DNA of 7,275 nucleotides. It comes from Fimbriimonadales bacterium. GTDB taxonomy: Bacteria > Armatimonadota > Fimbriimonadia > Fimbriimonadales > GBS-DC. The position numbers and the translations under genes were made by a program. How positions within the stretch are numbered: position 1 is the first letter of the stretch; every line of letters begins with the position of its first letter. Where the stretch lies: NCBI GenBank assembly GCA_025060055.1, contig JANXCK010000095.1:1-7275 (forward strand), in the 5' to 3' direction. The notes beneath the pieces were generated by a model. That model had not been told where the DNA came from, searched no databases, and saw only the letters and a program-made list of their open reading frames with translations. Shown here piece by piece: positions 4,931 to 7,275 of the stretch.

Positions 4931-5395
4931 ATGCGCATCGTGATTATGGGCTGCGGACGCACGGGATCAACGCTCGCGCTGCTGATGAGCGTGGCAGGAC
5001 ATCAGGTGACGGTGATTGAACGGTCGCAAGACGCGCTGCTGCGGTTAGGCAAGCGTCATAACTGTACAGTGGTGGTGGGCAACGGGTTGGACGAGGACAC
5101 GCTGCGCCGCGCCGAGGTGGACAAGGCGGACGCCTTCATCGCCTGCACCAACGGCGATAACACGAACCTGATGGTGGTGCAAATGGCGCGGGAACTGTTC
5201 GGCGTGCAGCGTATCGCGGCGAAAGTGAATGACCCCGTTCGCGCGGAAGCGTACCGCGCCTACGGAATCTTCACAATCACCAGCGGCTCCTTGTTGGCAG
5301 GCTACCTGCGTGACTGGCTACTGGGCAACCCAACGCGCAACATCGAAGAATACAACCAGTTCTATCCTGAGCTTAGGTTGCTGCTGGAGGATTAG
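4931..5395 (+). CDS. Single-domain RCK_N (TrkA-N) NAD-binding protein
   Basis: Cytoplasmic 154-residue Rossmann protein of the TrkA/KtrA regulatory family, which gates K+ transporters and channels in response to NAD(H) or nucleotides. Seen are G7-C-G9-RT-G12 in MGCGRTGSTLA, acidic E30 at the end of strand 2 (VIERS) that suits NAD(H), then VVGNGLDEDTLRRA, ADAFIACTNGDNTNLM and RIAAKVNDPVRAEAYRAYGI, a near-canonical RCK_N series. After about residue 120 there is only a short tail with NPTRNIEEYNQFYPELRLLLED, so the ligand-binding RCK_C domain is missing and no second RCK_N is fused. No TrkH, KtrB or channel gene is in the window. It starts one base after the Usp stop, with GGAGGG at 4917-4922 as ribosome binding site. 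The next gene begins with no gap. The target transporter is unknown. Confidence 0.87.
   Translation: MRIVIMGCGRTGSTLALLMSVAGHQVTVIERSQDALLRLGKRHNCTVVVGNGLDEDTLRRAEVDKADAFIACTNGDNTNLMVVQMARELFGVQRIAAKVNDPVRAEAYRAYGIFTITSGSLLAGYLRDWLLGNPTRNIEEYNQFYPELRLLLED
5386..5390 (+). promoter_or_regulatory. Shine-Dalgarno sequence fixing the GTG start of the lipoprotein
   Basis: GGAGG lies five bases before the GTG at 5396, inside the last codons of the RCK gene. It supports translation from GTG directly abutting the upstream TAG. Confidence 0.8.
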
Positions 5396-6274
5396 GTGAA
5401 GGTGGGTTGGCTGCGTCGATGCACGCTCGGTTGCTTGCTGATGGTGCTCGGCTGTGGCGACCGCTCGACGCCTCTTGAGGAGTCGTTCCAGTTCCCGATG
5501 GCGGTTTTTATTCAGGGCAGGCGGAACGACTTCTGGGATGCGGTAATCAAAGGCTTGAAAAGTCGGCTCAACTTGCCAGGCGTACAGTTAGAAACGGTGT
5601 TCTTCACGCCACAGGAGCGCGAGTCGGTCAAGGCGCGGATGAGCAACGGCGAGTGGCGCGCGATTGCGTTTTGTGCGCCCGACGACGCTTGGGCGCGACA
5701 GGCAGTCGAGGAAGCGATTCAATCGGGCGTGCCCGTGGTGCTGATTGGCGCGGATTTGACCGACACGACCCGACTGGGGTATGTGGGCACATACTACTAC
5801 GATGCGGGGCGACGCGCAGGCGCGTGGTACGCGCGGCGTGTTCCTGCGGGCGAGGTTGCCGTTGTGGCAGGGCATCCTGTGCCGCGCGCCGTCTCCGAGT
5901 TTTGGGAAGGTTTCCGCCACGGGCTGCTGTTCAACCGCAACCTGCGCGCACGTCTCGTGCCCCTGAGCAACAGCCGAAATGCCCCTTCTGTGATTCGCAA
6001 ACTGGCGTCGGAGCGGCGCCTGCGGGGTATTTTTCTGATGGGCGCCGAAGTCGCACAGCAGGGAATCGGGAGCGCGTCGCTAACGAATGTAGGGGCGCTC
6101 AGCTGGCGCGAGTCGGCTAAGCAGTGGTATCTCTCAGGGCAAGTGAACCTGCTGATACGAGAGCGTCCTGAGGAAGTCGGCGTTCGCGCGGCGAACCTGA
6201 TGCGCAATCTGAGCCAAGGACGCGGGAGCGACCTGCAGATTGTGTATGTGCCCTACGAATGGCGGGCACGCTGA
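5396..6274 (+). CDS. Sugar-binding type I periplasmic-binding lipoprotein
   Basis: Predicted exported lipoprotein, 292 residues. The N-terminus has basic residues (R7, R8), a hydrophobic core and lipobox VLGC with C20 as the likely lipidated cysteine; a second TLGC at 10-13 is less well placed. The rest is a ribose/galactose-type binding protein (Peripla_BP_4 fold): AVFIQGRRNDFWDAVIKGL with N44, F46 and W47, GVPVVLIGADL at about 111-121, YVGTYYYDAGRRAG, then GEVAVVAG, EFWEGFRHGL, GIFLMGAEVAQQG and VGVRAANLM. The sites usually occupied by Arg after the second-lobe entry strand and Asp in the .ND..A.G motif look altered (E168 region; E218), so ligand choice may differ. Such proteins feed ABC importers or sensors. 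No ABC permease or ATPase is near, so a sensory role is possible. GTG start, zero gap to the RCK gene. Confidence 0.83.
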   Translation: MKVGWLRRCTLGCLLMVLGCGDRSTPLEESFQFPMAVFIQGRRNDFWDAVIKGLKSRLNLPGVQLETVFFTPQERESVKARMSNGEWRAIAFCAPDDAWARQAVEEAIQSGVPVVLIGADLTDTTRLGYVGTYYYDAGRRAGAWYARRVPAGEVAVVAGHPVPRAVSEFWEGFRHGLLFNRNLRARLVPLSNSRNAPSVIRKLASERRLRGIFLMGAEVAQQGIGSASLTNVGALSWRESAKQWYLSGQVNLLIRERPEEVGVRAANLMRNLSQGRGSDLQIVYVPYEWRAR

Positions 6275-6311
6275 TTCCCAAAAACTCGCAATTCTACGAT
6301 AGCCAAGGATG

Positions 6312-6348
6312 CCAAACGCTGCGTATATTCGAAGTAAAGGGAGTTTGG
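6312..6348. repeat. Inverted repeat flanking the predicted -10 box of the CBS-GGDEF gene
   Basis: CCAAAC at 6312-6317 and GTTTGG at 6343-6348 are exact complements separated by 25 bases. The spacer holds the TATATT box, and the right arm touches the Shine-Dalgarno sequence. The arms are short and could be chance, or could be half-sites for a regulator. Confidence 0.25.
6324..6329 (+). promoter_or_regulatory. Candidate -10 element for the CBS-GGDEF gene
   Basis: TATATT matches TATAAT at five of six positions in the 84-base gap between the lipoprotein stop and the GGDEF start. The predicted +1 is about 6336, which leaves a leader of about 23 bases including GGAGGT. No convincing -35 is seen. 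The rest of the gap (6275-6358) shows no small gene and no terminator. Confidence 0.45.
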
Positions 6349-6352
6349 AGGT
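6347..6352 (+). promoter_or_regulatory. Shine-Dalgarno sequence fixing the TTG start of the CBS-GGDEF gene
   Basis: GGAGGT sits six bases before the TTG at 6359. The frame is closed by TAA at 6335-6337 upstream, and the next in-frame ATG (6449) would cut into the first CBS domain. TTG is therefore the best start. Confidence 0.8.
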
Positions 6353-6358
6353 GGAGCG

Positions 6359-7275
6359 TTGGACATAAGAGCGTTGCAGGTGCTGGAAGACGCTTTTGGA
6401 TCCACTACAAACCACCCGTCGCGCCTGCAGGGGGGGCGCGAGCTGTCTATGCGTACCGTACAACACTTGGTGCAGCCTCTCCGAGTCTGGGTCAACCCTG
6501 ATCACACAGTGGAGGTCGCGCTCACACTGATTCGAGGGCTGCGCCTGCAGGGCTTGCCTGTGTATGAAAATGGCGTGGTGCTTGGACTACTCACAGCGGA
6601 GCAGCTGCTGGGGGTCTCTCCTCAAACGCCCGTGCGCGAGGTGATGACCACCGAGTTGATGGTCGTTACGCCGCAAACCCCCCTGCGCGTGGTCGCCGAA
6701 TGGCTCCAACGCCACCGACAGACCTTCCTACCTGTTATGGAAGGCGATCAGCTAATCGGCTTGATTAACGTGTTCGATCTGCTCTCAGAAATCGGGCGCA
6801 GCTACGACCCGATGACAGGACTGCCGTGGTCGGACTACTTGCGCGAGTGGAGCATCGAGCGCCTTGCGGAGGGGAATGAAATCACGATCATCTTTTTCGA
6901 TTTGGATGACTTTGGCACTTTCAACAAGCGTTATGGGCATCTTGTGGGCGACGAGGTCTTGCGTCGGGTGGCACAACTGCTCCAGAGCGAGATTGACCCG
7001 CAGACGGAGGTGGTCTGTCGCTGGGGGGGCGACGAGTTCGCGATTGCCACGCTGCGCCGTCGCGAAGAGGCGGGCTTGCTGGCGCATCACCTCAGCCGCC
7101 AAATCGCCAGTCTCCAAATCCCAGAGGTCGACATCCCAATCACGGTTTCCTACGGCTATCAGGGTGGCAAGCGCACGCGCGAGCGCGAGCAGGTGCATTA
7201 CGCCGCCACCGTCGACAATCTGGTGAATCTTGCCAGTCAAGAGTGCCTGATGATGAAGGGTCTAACACCCCGCGC
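6359..7275 (+). CDS. CBS-pair GGDEF protein, probable diguanylate cyclase (3' end outside window)
   Basis: Predicted soluble signalling enzyme; 305 residues are visible and only the extreme C-terminus is missing. A short N-terminal helix (DIRALQVLEDAFG) is followed by two CBS motifs at about 31-87 and 90-147 (GLPVYENGVVLGLLTAEQLL; REVMTTELMVVTPQTPLR with GLINVFDLL), which usually bind adenine nucleotides. The GGDEF domain starts at D150 with DPMTGLP, then FFDLDDFGTFNKRYGH with D181 as metal ligand and the Asn of FNK for substrate, GDEVL, and an intact GGDEF at 223-227 within CRWGGDEFAIA. Cyclisation of two GTP to c-di-GMP is therefore plausible. The RxxD inhibitory site expected five residues before GGDEF is PQTE here, so product inhibition through that site is absent. 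TTG start behind GGAGGT. No EAL domain or membrane segment is visible. Confidence 0.9.
   Translation, partial: MDIRALQVLEDAFGSTTNHPSRLQGGRELSMRTVQHLVQPLRVWVNPDHTVEVALTLIRGLRLQGLPVYENGVVLGLLTAEQLLGVSPQTPVREVMTTELMVVTPQTPLRVVAEWLQRHRQTFLPVMEGDQLIGLINVFDLLSEIGRSYDPMTGLPWSDYLREWSIERLAEGNEITIIFFDLDDFGTFNKRYGHLVGDEVLRRVAQLLQSEIDPQTEVVCRWGGDEFAIATLRRREEAGLLAHHLSRQIASLQIPEVDIPITVSYGYQGGKRTREREQVHYAATVDNLVNLASQECLMMKGLTPR

Noticed and set aside
1..4962. Several open frames of 60-217 codons on the minus strand (for example 3697-4209 and 4309-4962).
   Set aside because: They lie opposite well-supported genes, have low-complexity Arg/Ser/Ala-rich or His-rich translations typical of the antisense of GC-rich codons, and show no recognisable family signal.
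6272..6358. Intrinsic terminator after the lipoprotein gene.
   Set aside because: No GC-rich stem followed by a T-run is present in the gap; the only stem-like arms are the short CCAAAC/GTTTGG pair.
6259..6501. 80-codon + strand frame across the gap before the GGDEF gene.
   Set aside because: It overlaps the lipoprotein end and the CBS-GGDEF N-terminus in another frame, has no ribosome binding site and no recognisable protein features.
629..6550. CTGCAG occurs 13 times, several-fold more than base composition alone predicts.
   Set aside because: Eleven of the 13 are in-frame CTG-CAG (Leu-Gln) codon pairs, so preferred codons explain most of the excess.

Overview
This is a gene-dense, moderately GC-rich bacterial segment. 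All supported genes lie on the + strand and the gaps between them are very small. The gene content is GlyRS alpha as a separate subunit, GatB of the tRNA-dependent amidotransferase, a YlxP-RbfA pair, riboflavin synthase, and a CBS-GGDEF protein. Non-ATG starts (TTG, GTG) are common. Two genes appear to start directly at the predicted 5' end of their mRNA behind a GGTATnnTC -10 box. Together these suggest a non-proteobacterial, possibly thermophilic lineage such as Armatimonadota or a Deinococcus-Thermus/Chloroflexi relative. That placement is an inference; no rRNA or other decisive marker is present.

Bases 1-670 hold the 3' three quarters of glyQ. A recognisable promoter then drives ylxP (DUF503), followed by rbfA, whose stop overlaps the start of a TIM-barrel sugar phosphate isomerase/epimerase-like gene. 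Next comes ribE (riboflavin synthase), which has no Shine-Dalgarno sequence but has a -10-like box at the leaderless distance. The last codon and stop of ribE overlap a second clear -10 box, which is positioned to drive gatB from a TTG start with a strong ribosome binding site.

From gatB to 6274, five genes run with gaps of 1, 14, 1 and 0 bases: gatB, a 62-residue two-helix membrane protein, a UspA-like protein, a stand-alone RCK_N (TrkA-N) NAD-binding protein, and a lipoprotein of the sugar-binding periplasmic type I family. They probably form one transcriptional unit. After an 84-base gap with a plausible promoter, a TTG-started CBS-CBS-GGDEF protein (probable diguanylate cyclase) runs off the right edge, with only its extreme C-terminus missing.

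The first half is translation and ribosome housekeeping with riboflavin synthesis. The second half looks like an envelope and signalling module: a membrane hairpin, Usp, RCK, a solute-sensing lipoprotein and a c-di-GMP enzyme. There is no transporter or channel gene beside it. I found no CRISPR array, mobile element, tRNA, rRNA or convincing intrinsic terminator. The most notable signals are the two start regions with matching leaderless geometry and the Usp-RCK-lipoprotein cassette attached to gatB.
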